Counted from the stretch's first letter, positions 9,388 to 18,502 are shown. The stretch is DNA of 64,000 bases from Halorubrum halophilum (GCF_000739595.1 NZ_BBJP01000036.1:103050-167049), one strand, 5' to 3'. Translations and numbers: made by a program. The notes: generated from the sequence alone by a model not told the origin.

Positions 9388-9758
9388 TTTATAAGTGGTT
9401 GAACGTGGATCCGCGGTAACGACTTCCAAAGCCCCAGCCGCTCGCTTATAAGCAGTTGCCGACGGATCGACGGTGAACACCTCCAAAGCCCCAGCTGTGA
9501 GGCCGGCGCACGCTCGTTGCGCTCCTCGCTCAGTCGCTTTGCTCCTTCGCTGCGGTGCTTCCATCGCCTGCGCCGGCCTCACAGCTGCCCCTTTGAGTCC
9601 CACCCGACCGCACCGCCCCGCACCTCACGCCTCCCCAGCCTCGTCAGTCGCCCTCCGCGTTGCTCCGGGCGACTGACTCCCTCGCGGGCTCCGAGCGGCC
9701 GCCAGCGGCGGCCGCTCGGAGGCGCGCCACCGCCTCGTCTACTTATAAATAGTCGACG
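9388..9758 (+). repeat. Interspersed modular hairpin element, copy A
   Basis: Fills the 440-base gap between convergent genes. Order of parts: two tandem ~57-base units (from 9388 and 9445), each beginning TTATAAG and ending CCAAAGCCCCAGC; an 18-base perfect stem (9493-9510 with 9569-9586); box CCCTTTGAGTCCCACC from about 9589; box CACGCCTCCCCAGCCTCG at 9626-9643; an 11-base perfect stem (9643-9653 with 9667-9677); a 15-base perfect stem with a 3-base loop (9689-9703 with 9707-9721); box GCGCCACCGC; and an end TTATAAATAGTCGACG at about 9743. No open frame looks coding. Confidence 0.85.
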
Positions 9759-9813
9759 CCGGTAGTCCGCGTTACCGTAAAAAGCCCTTCTCGCCTTCTG
9801 GGCCGCTCAGCGC

Positions 9814-10605
9814 TCAGAACCGTCGCAGCCGCTCTTCGAGACAGACGGTCACGATCGACTTCGCGATGGCGGCACCGCCCTCGATCGGGTCGAGCTTCGT
9901 CTCGCCCAGTCGCTCGGCGTACTCGATCGGCTCCTCGCGCACGTCGTAGCCGCGCATCAATGGGCGGATCAGCAGCTCGGCGGAGAGGCCCGTGTTCTCG
10001 GTCCACCCGATATCCTGCACGACCTCGCGGCGGTATGCGCGCATCCCGGTCGTCGTGTCGTGGACTCGCTCGCCCATCAGGAGAGATGCGAGCGCCGCGA
10101 ACGACTGGTTCCCGAACCGGTTGAACGCCGGCATCGACTTCGCGCCGTGGTAGAGCCGGTCGCCGCTGACCACGTCGGCGCCGTCGTTGATCGCGTCGAG
10201 GAAGTCGGGCAGCCGGTCCATCGGGTAGGTGTCGTCGCAGTCGGTCGTGACGACGACCGGACGGTCCGGCGTCAGGACGGCCTCCCGGACGGCGACCCCG
10301 TACCCCTGGGGCTCCTGCTCGATGACGGTCGCGCCGTGCTCGCGGGCGATCTCCGGGGTCCGGTCCGAGGAGCCGTCGACGCAGACGACCTCGGCGCGCC
10401 CGTCCGTGACGCGCTCGATGTCGTCGAGGACGGTGCCAATCGCCTCCTCCTCGTTGTACGTCCCCATGACGACGCTCAGGTCGTCGAAGGTGTACTCCGC
10501 GTCGTCCGTTTCCTCGGGGGCGTCGCCGGTCTCCGCGGTCGCGTCGACGTCGACGGAGTCGGCTCCGTCGCTCGCCTCGTCGTCGGGCGCCGTGATCGAA
10601 CTCAT
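9814..10605 (-). CDS. GT2 family dolichyl-phosphate hexosyltransferase-like protein
   Basis: Transfers a sugar from a nucleotide donor to dolichyl phosphate on the cytoplasmic face. 263 residues with an acidic N-terminal extension of about 40, then a GT-A fold: VVMGTYNEEEAIG, CVDGSSDRT and the DxD-type TTDCDDTYPMD. A conserved NRFGNQSF and GMRAYRREVV follow, as in archaeal DPM/AglJ-like enzymes. No membrane segments are seen. It lies behind operator 4 on the same strand as the GMC oxidoreductase gene. It could feed the GT-C enzyme at 7091. The sugar transferred is unknown. Confidence 0.85.
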   Translation of the reverse strand: MSSITAPDDEASDGADSVDVDATAETGDAPEETDDAEYTFDDLSVVMGTYNEEEAIGTVLDDIERVTDGRAEVVCVDGSSDRTPEIAREHGATVIEQEPQGYGVAVREAVLTPDRPVVVTTDCDDTYPMDRLPDFLDAINDGADVVSGDRLYHGAKSMPAFNRFGNQSFAALASLLMGERVHDTTTGMRAYRREVVQDIGWTENTGLSAELLIRPLMRGYDVREEPIEYAERLGETKLDPIEGGAAIAKSIVTVCLEERLRRF

Positions 10606-10639
10606 TACCTCCGACGAGCCGCCCCACCCACTTGAGTTT

Positions 10640-10653
10640 TTAGGTTCACCTAA
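10640..10653. promoter_or_regulatory. Iron-regulator operator 4 (TTAGG-TTCA-CCTAA)
   Basis: TTAGG-N4-CCTAA palindrome 35-48 bases before the GT2 start (10605). It contains the stop codon of the upstream GMC gene (10650-10652). The GT2 gene therefore seems to have its own iron-controlled promoter as well as possible read-through. Confidence 0.8.
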
Positions 10654-12269
10654 AGCGGCTGTGAGAGCTGCTCTCGAACGTCATCGGCGACGCGCAGCGC
10701 GAGCGCGGCGATCGTCAGCGTGGGGTTCATCGCGCCGCTCGTGGGGAAGACGCCGCTGGAGGCGATCCAGCAGTTATCGAGGTCGTGGGTCCGGCAATCG
10801 GCGTCGACGACGCCCGCGTCGGGGTCCGCGCTCATCCGGGTCGTCCCCATGTGGTGGAAGGCGGGGCCGGTCGCGTCGGGGCCGGCGACCCACTCGATCT
10901 CGGCGCCCAGCTCTTCGAGGACCGACCGCTGGATCTCGTTGGCGCGCTCGATCGTCCGGAGCGCGCGGTCGCCGACGCTCCAATGAATGTCGGGAACCGG
11001 ATTACCGTGGTCGTCGGTGCGGTCGGGATCGAGGGTCACGTAGCTGTCCGACCGGGGAAGCTGTTCGACCAGTCCGCCCATCGCCACGTGGGTGCCGTAG
11101 CCGTCGCGGAGCCGGTCTACGAGGTCGTCGCCCCAGTCGTTGCCGGTCAGCGCCATCTCGACCGGCGAGGGGCCGGCGTAGTTGAAGAACTCCAGCTTGA
11201 ACGGGCCGATATCCTCGTCCGCTTCGTCGTAGAACTGGTCGCACGCGCTGGTGTAGAACCCGACGTGGTTCTGTCGGGTCGGCTCGTCGAGGGTGCCGCC
11301 GACGCCCGCGAACAGGTGGTCCATGAAGAACTTCCCGACCGTCCCGCTGGAGTTAGCGAGCCCGTCGGGGTACTCTTCCGACTCGGAGAGCAGCAGGAGC
11401 CGCGGCGTCTCCACCCCGCCGCAGGCGACGACGAAGGCGTCGGCGGTCTGCCGGTGCTCCTCGCCGTCGGGCGTCGCGTACACCGCGGCGGTGACGCGGT
11501 CGGCGTCGTGTTCGAGCCGCTGGACTGCCGCGCGGTCGATGACGTTCGCGCCCTTCTCTTCCGCGCGATCGACGTGAACCGTGGCGTCGTACTTCGCCCC
11601 GGCCGGACAGACGGGCTGGCACGTGCCGTAGCCGACGCAGGCGGACCGGCCGTCGTACGTCTCGGAGTTGCGCGCGTTCGGCACCGAGTGCATGTCGATC
11701 CCCAGCTCCTCGCAGGCCTCCGCGAACAGCGAGTCGCTGTAGGAGGGCTCGAACGCGGGCATCGGGTGCGGCTCCTCGCGCGGCGGCGCGTAGGGATTAT
11801 CGGAGGCGCCCGCGACGCCCAGCTCGCGTTCGGCCTCGGCGTAGTACGATCGGAGGTCGCCGTAGTCGATCGGCCAGTCCGGGCCGACGCCGCGCTCGGT
11901 CTTGGAGTTAAAATCGTCCTCGTGGAGCCGCATCACCATCCCCTGCCAGTGGAGCGTTGACCCGCCGATCCCCTTGACGCGGGCGTGGTTCAGCGGGTAG
12001 AACCACTCGCCGGAGTTGCTGTGTGCGTCCCGCTCGCCGCCCACGTCCCAGACGTCGGGTCGGTCGTAGCTCGGGCGGATCGCCCGCTCCTGTCGCGTGA
12101 GCCGGTCCGTGGGGTCGAACCGCGGGCCGGCGTCGAGGACGACCACCTCGCGGTCGGCGGCCAGCCGGTCCGCGACGAGCGCGCCCGCCGGCCCCGAGCC
12201 CACCACGCAGACGTCCGCGTTCGCCACGGGTGAGCGGTCGCCGTCCCGGCTTGCGTCTCCGGCGCTCAT
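10650..12269 (-). CDS. GMC family oxidoreductase (gluconate/alcohol dehydrogenase flavoprotein type)
   Basis: FAD enzyme of 539 residues that oxidises a sugar or alcohol. Seen: the Rossmann motif VVGSGPAGALVADRL, FAD-contact GIGGSTLHWQG, a cysteine group CVGYGTCQPVCP near residue 180, and the C-terminal HHMGTTRMS with SGAMNPTLTIAALALR. The open frame extends to 12509, but ATG at 12269 overlaps the preceding gene by ATGA and gives the standard N-terminus. It pairs with the Tat-exported subunit, so it likely acts at or outside the membrane, carried by its partner. Substrate unknown. It is governed by operator 5. Confidence 0.88.
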   Translation of the reverse strand: MSAGDASRDGDRSPVANADVCVVGSGPAGALVADRLAADREVVVLDAGPRFDPTDRLTRQERAIRPSYDRPDVWDVGGERDAHSNSGEWFYPLNHARVKGIGGSTLHWQGMVMRLHEDDFNSKTERGVGPDWPIDYGDLRSYYAEAERELGVAGASDNPYAPPREEPHPMPAFEPSYSDSLFAEACEELGIDMHSVPNARNSETYDGRSACVGYGTCQPVCPAGAKYDATVHVDRAEEKGANVIDRAAVQRLEHDADRVTAAVYATPDGEEHRQTADAFVVACGGVETPRLLLLSESEEYPDGLANSSGTVGKFFMDHLFAGVGGTLDEPTRQNHVGFYTSACDQFYDEADEDIGPFKLEFFNYAGPSPVEMALTGNDWGDDLVDRLRDGYGTHVAMGGLVEQLPRSDSYVTLDPDRTDDHGNPVPDIHWSVGDRALRTIERANEIQRSVLEELGAEIEWVAGPDATGPAFHHMGTTRMSADPDAGVVDADCRTHDLDNCWIASSGVFPTSGAMNPTLTIAALALRVADDVREQLSQPL

Positions 12270-12859
12270 CGCGGCCCCTGTCGGTAGCTCTCGGTCCCGC
12301 CGGGGTGGCCCTGCGGGTTCTCCAGTCCGACCAGCTCGCCGCCGGTCGGCGAGGCATACAGCGCGAGCAGGAGCTCGTTGACGACGTGGTAGCGCACCCG
12401 CTCGGCGAGGGTTCCGTCGGAGTCCTCGTCGGCGGTGTCGGCGCCGACCTCGCGGAGGAGCCGGTCTCGGTCGTCCTCGGAGAGTTCGGCGACCGGCGCT
12501 CCGTACCACGACCGGGCCGCGTCGTCGAGTTCGCCGACCGTCGTTCGCACTCCCGTCGCGTGGGCCGATCCGTCGAGCCGCCCGTCGAGGAATCGGTCGA
12601 CGAACGCCTCGACCCCCTCGACCTCGCTGGGGTAGAGGACCGTCGCGAACGCGGTCATCGCCGCGCGAACGGTCTCGTCGTCGGGGAGCGCGTCTCCGTC
12701 CCCGCCGTCATCCCCTTCGCCGTCCGCTCTCCCGGCGTCGTCGCGGTCGGCGTCGGCGCGATCGGGTCCGTCGCCCGACCGGCGAGCGGCCAAGGCGACG
12801 CCGCCGGTCGCGCCGACGGCGGCCAGCGCGGCCACCGCGTCGCGCCGCGTCAGTTCCAT
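12266..12859 (-). CDS. Gluconate 2-dehydrogenase subunit 3-like, Tat-exported
   Basis: 197 residues. The N-terminus MELTRRDAVAALAAVGATG is a Tat-type signal. After an acidic linker come a helical domain with TAFATVLYP and, near the end, VRYHVVNELLLALYASPTGG, as in gamma subunits of gluconate 2-dehydrogenase. The family escorts the GMC subunit across the membrane and assists electron transfer. It overlaps the GMC gene by four bases, so translation is coupled. No cytochrome c subunit is nearby, so the electron acceptor is open. Confidence 0.85.
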   Translation of the reverse strand: MELTRRDAVAALAAVGATGGVALAARRSGDGPDRADADRDDAGRADGEGDDGGDGDALPDDETVRAAMTAFATVLYPSEVEGVEAFVDRFLDGRLDGSAHATGVRTTVGELDDAARSWYGAPVAELSEDDRDRLLREVGADTADEDSDGTLAERVRYHVVNELLLALYASPTGGELVGLENPQGHPGGTESYRQGPR

Positions 12860-12865
12860 GTCTGA

Positions 12866-12890
12866 TTTAGGCTTCCCTAAACTATTATAT
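12866..12890 (-). promoter_or_regulatory. Iron-regulator operator 5 and TATA of the oxidoreductase operon
   Basis: TTAGG-CTTC-CCTAA at 12867-12880 lies just before the start at 12859. An AT-rich TATA element (ATTATAT on the + strand, 12884-12890) is 27 bases from that start, so the transcript is leaderless and the operator covers its start point. The same 114-base region separates the operon from the iron permease going the other way, so one site could control both. Confidence 0.85.
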
Positions 12891-12973
12891 CCATCGGACC
12901 AGATCGGCGACCGGATCGTAACTGCTAACGGTCGGTGCGGCCGACTTCCACCAAGACCCGCCCTTTCCGGACC

Positions 12974-14584
12974 ATGAGCTGGACACGCCGGATCCGCGAT
13001 ATCCTGACAGACGGCGACGGCCGATTACCGGTGGGGCTGACGCTGCTCTCGGCCGCCATCGCCGGCACGCTGGTGTTCCCGCTGGCGTGGCTGGTGATCG
13101 AGGCGGTCACCGTCGAGCGGTCGCGGGCGATGGACCTGTTGTTCAGCGCGGGAACCGCCGAGGTGCTGGCGAACAGCCTGCTGCTGATGGGCGGCGTCAC
13201 CGCGTTTTCGATCCTGCTGGGCGTTCCACTGGCGTACCTGACGGCGCGGACCGACCTCCCCTTCCGTCGGTTCTGGTCGATCGCGGTCGCGCTCCCGCTC
13301 GTCGTGCCGAGCTACGTCGGCGCGTTCTCCTTCGTCTCCGCGTTCGGTCCCCGCGGCGAGTTCCACGACCTGCTCGCGCCGCTGGGGATCGAGCGGCTCC
13401 CCGAGATCTACGGGCTCCCGGGAACGGTCCTCGTCATCACTCTCTACACGTACCCGTACGTCTACCTGACCACTCGCGCCGCGCTCCTCTCGCTCGACAC
13501 GACGCTGATCGAGGCGGCGCGGACGCTGAACCACGGTCGGCTCGAGGCGTTCCGCCGCGTGACGCTTCCCGTGATCCGCCCGGCGATCGCCGCCGGGTCG
13601 CTGCTGGCGGCGCTGTACGCGGTGTCCGACTTCGGGACGCCGACGATCATGCGGCTCCCCGTGTTCACCCGCCAGATCTACGTCGAGTACAACTCCTTCG
13701 GCCGGGACTACGCCGCCCTCCTCTCGCTGCAGCTGCTCGCCGTGGTGCTCGTCGTGCTCGCGCTGGAGTGGTTCGTCCGGTCCGACCGCTCCGCCCACGG
13801 CGACGACGCGGGAAACACCGACCGGCTCGTCGGACTGGGGCGGTGGCGCTGGCCGGCGACGCTCCTGCCGGCGTCGGTGTCCGCGGTCGCGCTGCTCGTT
13901 CCCCTCTGGATCCTCCTCCTGTGGCTCGTCCGCACCGACACCGGTCGCCGCCCCTCGATGGCGTTCGAGTGGGTGCAGGCGCTCAACTCGGTGTCGGTCG
14001 CCGCGGCGGCCGCGGTCGTCGCCGCGCTGGCGGCGCTCCCGGTCGCGTACTTCGCCGCGAACCACGACTCACCGCTGTCGACGCTGTTCGAGCGCACGAC
14101 GTACGTCGGGTTCGCGGTCCCCGGAATCGTGTTGGCGCTCGCGTTGGTCTACTTCGGGTCGAGCTACCTCCCGTGGCTCTACCAGACGCTCCCCCTGCTG
14201 GTGTTCGCGTACGTCGTCCGGTTCCTGCCGCAGGTCGTCGGGTCGACGCGGACCTCGATCCTGGGCGTCGACCCGCGGCTGGTCGAGGCGAGCCGAGCGC
14301 TCGGCGAGTCGTCGATGGGGGCGTTCCGGCGCGTGACGTTCCCCTTAGTGCGGTCCGGGATCGTCGCCGGCGCCGCCCTCGTGTTCCTCACGACGATGAA
14401 GGAGCTCCCGGTCACGCTCATTCTCCGCCCCTCCAACTTCGAGACGATCGTCACGCAGATCTGGCGCGCACAAGAGTCCGGGCTCTACCAGTACGCGGTC
14501 GTCCCCACCCTCCTCCTCCTCGTCATCTCCGGGCTCTCGATGGTCGTCATGCTCGCACAGGAGGGCGGCGAGGACGGACTATAA
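12974..14584 (+). CDS. fbpB: Ferric iron ABC transporter permease (double-domain)
   Basis: 536 residues, a fusion of two permease domains with about twelve membrane segments, typical for FbpB. Two ATPase-coupling (EAA) loops are visible: EAARTLNHGRLEAFRRVTLP near residue 185 and EASRALGESSMGAFRRVTFP near residue 440. ATG at 12974 is preferred over the upstream in-frame 12935, whose extra stretch is not family-like. Divergent from the oxidoreductase operon and probably under the same operator 5. Partner of the binding protein at 5924. The ATPase gene is missing here. Confidence 0.92.
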   Translation: MSWTRRIRDILTDGDGRLPVGLTLLSAAIAGTLVFPLAWLVIEAVTVERSRAMDLLFSAGTAEVLANSLLLMGGVTAFSILLGVPLAYLTARTDLPFRRFWSIAVALPLVVPSYVGAFSFVSAFGPRGEFHDLLAPLGIERLPEIYGLPGTVLVITLYTYPYVYLTTRAALLSLDTTLIEAARTLNHGRLEAFRRVTLPVIRPAIAAGSLLAALYAVSDFGTPTIMRLPVFTRQIYVEYNSFGRDYAALLSLQLLAVVLVVLALEWFVRSDRSAHGDDAGNTDRLVGLGRWRWPATLLPASVSAVALLVPLWILLLWLVRTDTGRRPSMAFEWVQALNSVSVAAAAAVVAALAALPVAYFAANHDSPLSTLFERTTYVGFAVPGIVLALALVYFGSSYLPWLYQTLPLLVFAYVVRFLPQVVGSTRTSILGVDPRLVEASRALGESSMGAFRRVTFPLVRSGIVAGAALVFLTTMKELPVTLILRPSNFETIVTQIWRAQESGLYQYAVVPTLLLLVISGLSMVVMLAQEGGEDGL

Positions 14585-14654
14585 AGTGGTAGAGGATCCG
14601 GCGTCATAGAGCGATTTGTCCTCGCTCAGTCTGATTGTCACCGATCGATCTGCT

Positions 14655-15090
14655 GTGCGGTGGCGCGTGCCTCCGAGCGCCCGAAGGGCGTGAGGAGCAC
14701 GCGCGAGGGAGTCGCTGGCGCCATCGGCGCCAGCGACGAGGCTGGGGAGGCGTGAGGCTGTACGGTGCGGTCGGGTGGGACTCAAAGGGGCAGTCTCCGG
14801 CGGCGAAGCCGCCGGCTGCCAGAGGCGCGAAGCGCCTCGCTGTCACCGGCGCTATGCGCCGGTTTCAAGCGAGAGCTTCGCTCTCGCCCTGCCGCGAGGA
14901 CGAAGCACGGCGCAGCAAGCACCACAGCGAGCAACGCGAGCGAGGAGCGTGGTTCGAAACGGCGAAGCCGTTTCGTCATCACGAGACGCCTTCGGCGTCT
15001 CGAACGACAGCAAGTCGCGCGAGTCCTCGCGGCTGGGGCTTTGGAGGTACTCACCGCCGCTCTGTCAGCGATCGCTTTTAAGCGATCGAC
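14655..15090 (-). repeat. Interspersed modular hairpin element, copy B (reverse)
   Basis: Occupies most of the 574-base gap before the epimerase; 14585-14654 shows nothing recognisable. Boxes in reverse: CGGCTGGGGCTTTGGAGG at 15030-15047, GTGGGACTCAAAGGGG near 14774-14790, CGAGGCTGGGGAGGCGTG at 14737-14754. Between the first two lie at least six small perfect hairpins with three-base loops. A 12-base perfect stem (14711-14722 with 14726-14737) replaces the second stem of copy A with different sequence. Only one leader unit is seen. Confidence 0.85.
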
Positions 15091-15158
15091 TATCGATCCG
15101 CCCTCCTTCACGTCCCGATTCCACACGTACTTACCCGACTCCGCCCCAGCGGATCGAC

Positions 15159-16094
15159 ATGGACCTCACCGATTCGACCGCACTCGTCACCGGCGGCGCG
15201 GGGCTCGTCGGGAGCCACCTCGCCGCGCGGCTCCTCGATCGCGGCGCGACCGTCCGCGTCGCCGACGACCTCTCGAAGGGCGACCGCGAGCGCGTCCCGG
15301 ACGGCGCCGAGTTTATCGAGGCCGACCTCACCGATCCCGACGATGTCGCAGAGGCGGTCACCGACGACCTCGATGTCGTCTTCCACTTCGCCGCGTACAC
15401 CGACACGAACTACGACGACGACCGGGAGCTGTTCGAGGACAACACGGCGATGACGTACAATGTCTTAGAACGGATGCACGAGGTCGGCGTCGACCGGCTC
15501 GCCTTCACCTCCTCCTCGACGGTGTACGGCGAGGCGCCCCGGCCGACGCCGGAGGACTACGGGCCCCTCGAACCCATCTCCATCTACGGCTCCTCGAAGC
15601 TCGCCGACGAGGCGCTGATCTCGACGCACGCCCACTCGTACGGCGTCCGGTCGTGGGTGTTCCGCTTCGCGAACATCGTCGGCCCGCACCAGCGGGGGAA
15701 CGTGATCCCGGACTTCATCCAGAAGCTCGACGCCGACCCGAGCGAGCTCGAGATCCTCGGCGACGGCCGCCAGGAGAAGTCGTACATGCACGTCTCGGAG
15801 TGCGTCGACGCTATCCAGCACGTCGTCGAGCACGCCGACGAGGACCTGAACGTGTATAACCTCGGGACGGAGACGACCACCTCTGTCACCGATATCGCCG
15901 ATATCGTCAGCGACGAACTCGGTGTCGACCCCGAGTACGATTACACCGGCGGCGACCGCGGCTGGACCGGCGACGTGCCGAAGATGCGCCTGTCGATCGA
16001 GAAGCTCGCCGACCTCGGCTGGGAGCCGTCGATCGAGAGCGACGAGGCCGTGCGGCGCAGCGCGCGGGAGCTTATCGACGAGATCGTCTCGTAA
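15159..16094 (+). CDS. NAD-dependent sugar epimerase/dehydratase (GalE-like extended SDR)
   Basis: 311 residues. NAD site TGGAGLVGSHLA at the N-terminus; catalytic Ser in FTSSSTVYGE with Tyr-x3-Lys in IYGSSKLADEA; C-terminal substrate part with GDGRQEKSYMHVSE. Closest to UDP-glucose 4-epimerase-like enzymes. The frame is open far upstream through the repeat, but ATG at 15159 gives the usual MDLTDSTALVTGG start. It stands alone between two repeat copies and has no iron operator, so a link to the glycan island is only spatial. Confidence 0.85.
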   Translation: MDLTDSTALVTGGAGLVGSHLAARLLDRGATVRVADDLSKGDRERVPDGAEFIEADLTDPDDVAEAVTDDLDVVFHFAAYTDTNYDDDRELFEDNTAMTYNVLERMHEVGVDRLAFTSSSTVYGEAPRPTPEDYGPLEPISIYGSSKLADEALISTHAHSYGVRSWVFRFANIVGPHQRGNVIPDFIQKLDADPSELEILGDGRQEKSYMHVSECVDAIQHVVEHADEDLNVYNLGTETTTSVTDIADIVSDELGVDPEYDYTGGDRGWTGDVPKMRLSIEKLADLGWEPSIESDEAVRRSARELIDEIVS

Positions 16095-16143
16095 GTAGTG
16101 GCAGACGGACGCTGTGACATCCCTAATTGCCGTTCAGAGTGAT

Positions 16144-16545
16144 TATTTATAAATCGCTGATTGCGGTCGACCGTGGTCGCCTCCGAAGACCTAGCCGTTC
16201 GCTTATAAATGGTCGTCAACAGATCGGCGGCGAACACCTCCAAAGCCCCAGCCGGGAGGCGGGCGCACGCTCGTTGCGCGCTTCAGTCGCTCGCTCCGCT
16301 CGCTCCTTCCAGTGCTTACGTCGTCATCAGAACGCGGAGCGTTCTGATTGGCTCACGAGAGCGAAGCTCTCGTGAACGCCTGCACCCGCCTCCCGGCTGC
16401 CCTTTGTGTCCCGCCCCGAACTGCTCCGCACAGCACCTCACACCTCCCCAGCCTCGTCAGTCGCCTCCGCTTCGCTCCGGCGACCTCGCGCGTGCTGACT
16501 CGCGGCCGCCGAGGGCGGCCGCTCGCAGGCACGCGCCACCGCAGT
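16144..16545 (+). repeat. Interspersed modular hairpin element, copy C
   Basis: In the 543-base gap before argS. Two leader units start with TTATAAAT (about 16147 and 16203). Box CTCCAAAGCCCCAGCCG at 16238-16254. A long stem with one G-T type mismatch pairs 16250-16267 with 16381-16398; inside it are two further perfect hairpins. Box CACACCTCCCCAGCCTCG at 16439-16456; a short stem 16460-16465/16479-16484; a 9-base stem 16502-16510/16514-16522; ends with the ACGCGCCACCGC box. The last ~90 bases before argS hold only its promoter region. Confidence 0.85.
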
Positions 16546-16637
16546 CCTGAGTGTCTCAATTTTGTCCCTTCGATCCCACGTCTCGCCCGCCGAGCCGCTT
16601 CGGAAGGGCCTTTTAACCCGCCCGTCGAACGGACGGT

Positions 16638-18446
16638 ATGTTCAGGCAGTTCCGGTCGGAGGTGGCCGACGCGCTCGGCGAGGCGCTCGCCTCGCTGGAC
16701 CTCCCGACCGACGACCTCGGCATCGAACGCCCGCCCGACGATATGGACGCGACGCTCGCCTCCAGCGTCGCCTTCCGACTCGCGGGCGAGGTCGGCGACG
16801 CGCCCCCGAACGTGGCCGCGACGGTCGCCGACGCGGTCGATATCGACGGGTACGACTACCTCAACGCGGTCGACACCGCCGGCCCGTACGTCAACTTCCA
16901 CGCGGGCGAGCGCTACCTCGCCGACACGCTCGACGCGGCCGCCCCCGACGCGGACTACGGCGCGCTCCCCGACCGGGACACCTCGGTCGTCGTCGAGCAC
17001 ACGAGCGCGAACCCGACCGGCCCGGTCCACGTCGGCCGCGCGCGCAACCCGATCGTCGGCGACGCGGTCGCGAACCTCATGGAGTACGCGGGCTACGACG
17101 TGGACCGCCACTACTACGTCAACGACGCGGGCCGCCAGATGGCGGTGTTCACGTGGGCGTACGAGCGGTTCGACGAGTCGGACTTGGCGGAGGACCCCGC
17201 CCGCGACCGCGCCGAGTACGACCTCGTGCGCTACTACCGCAAGGGGAATTCCTACTTGGAGGAGGCCGACCCCGAGGCCGTTGAGACCGCGGAAGACGAA
17301 ATCGCCGCGATCCTCCAGGGCCTCGAAGCCGGCGACGAGGAGACGTACGAGCGCGTCGGCGAGGTCGTCGACACGGTCCTCGGCGGGATGAAGGACTGTC
17401 TCGCCCGCCTGCCCGCCGAGTTCGACGAGTTCGTCAAGGAGACGCGGTTCATGCGCGACGGCTCGACCGACGACATCGCGGCGCGGCTCAAGGAGACAGA
17501 CCACGCTGTCTACGAGGAGGACGCGTGGCAGCTGGAGCTCGACGACTGGGGGATCGATAAGAACCTCGTCTTCCTGCGCTCCGACGACACCAGCCTCTAC
17601 ACCACCCGCGACCTGGCGCACCACGAGTGGAAGTTCGCGAACTACGACCGCGCCGTCACCGTGCTCGGCGAGGACCACAAGCTGCAGGCCGACCAGCTCG
17701 ACGCGACCCTCGAACTCCTCGGCAACGACACCGACCGGCTCGGGCACGTCATCTACTCGTACGTCAACCTCCCGGACGGGAAGATGTCCACCCGAAAGGG
17801 GACCGGCGTGATGCTCGACGACCTCCTCGACGAGGCGATCGACCGCGCCCGCGAGGCGGTCGAGACCCGGATGAACGACCGGATCCGCGACGACGACCTC
17901 ACCGAGGCGGACGTGGAGCGCATCGCCCACGAGGTCGGGATCGGCGCGGTCCGGTACGACATCGTCTCGAAGCAGCCCGCGAAGGCGATCACCTTCGACT
18001 GGGAGGACGCGCTCGACTTCGAGGGGCAGTCCGCCCCGTTCGTCCAGTACGTCCACGCGCGCTGTTGCGGGATCTTGGACGAGGCGGCCGACGCCGGGGT
18101 CGAGGTGCCGGGCGTGACGGCGGACGCCGAGGGGGTCGTCGACGTCGACGCTCTCGACGTCGACGCGTCGACGCTTGAGACCGAGGCGGCCCGCGACCTC
18201 CTCCGCGAGGTTGCTCGCTTCCCCGCTGCCATCGAGTCGGCGGCGGACGACTTGGAGCCGCACACGATCGCCACGTTCACCCGCGAGTTCGCCGACGCGT
18301 ACAACGCTTTTTATCGGGAGTGTCCGGTCGTGACCGCCGAGGACGAAGATCTGCGGGCCGCTCGCGTCGCGCTCGTCGCGGCCGCGAAGCACACGATGGC
18401 GAACGCCCTCGACGTGCTCGGGGTCGAGGCGCCCGACTCGATGTAG
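16638..18446 (+). CDS. argS: Arginyl-tRNA synthetase
   Basis: Charges tRNA-Arg; class I enzyme, 602 residues. N-terminal additional domain, then [18 protein letters not shown] (HIGH-like, last residue changed as usual in ArgRS), and the KMSK-region [14 protein letters not shown]. The C-terminal helical anticodon domain ends [16 protein letters not shown], typical of the family. Start ATG 16638 follows a short T-rich promoter-like stretch. Single-gene unit between two repeat copies. Secure. Confidence 0.97.
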   Translation: MFRQFRSEVADALGEALASLDLPTDDLGIERPPDDMDATLASSVAFRLAGEVGDAPPNVAATVADAVDIDGYDYLNAVDTAGPYVNFHAGERYLADTLDAAAPDADYGALPDRDTSVVVEHTSANPTGPVHVGRARNPIVGDAVANLMEYAGYDVDRHYYVNDAGRQMAVFTWAYERFDESDLAEDPARDRAEYDLVRYYRKGNSYLEEADPEAVETAEDEIAAILQGLEAGDEETYERVGEVVDTVLGGMKDCLARLPAEFDEFVKETRFMRDGSTDDIAARLKETDHAVYEEDAWQLELDDWGIDKNLVFLRSDDTSLYTTRDLAHHEWKFANYDRAVTVLGEDHKLQADQLDATLELLGNDTDRLGHVIYSYVNLPDGKMSTRKGTGVMLDDLLDEAIDRAREAVETRMNDRIRDDDLTEADVERIAHEVGIGAVRYDIVSKQPAKAITFDWEDALDFEGQSAPFVQYVHARCCGILDEAADAGVEVPGVTADAEGVVDVDALDVDASTLETEAARDLLREVARFPAAIESAADDLEPHTIATFTREFADAYNAFYRECPVVTAEDEDLRAARVALVAAAKHTMANALDVLGVEAPDSM

Positions 18447-18502
18447 GATCGGGGCGACGATTGGTTCGGTCGTTCGGTTTTGTTCGATCGGGGTGTTGGC
18501 GG

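Noticed and set aside
14775..15158. N-terminal extension of the epimerase through the repeat
   Set aside because: The stretch is repeat DNA with no family match; the ATG at 15159 gives a normal NAD-binding start.
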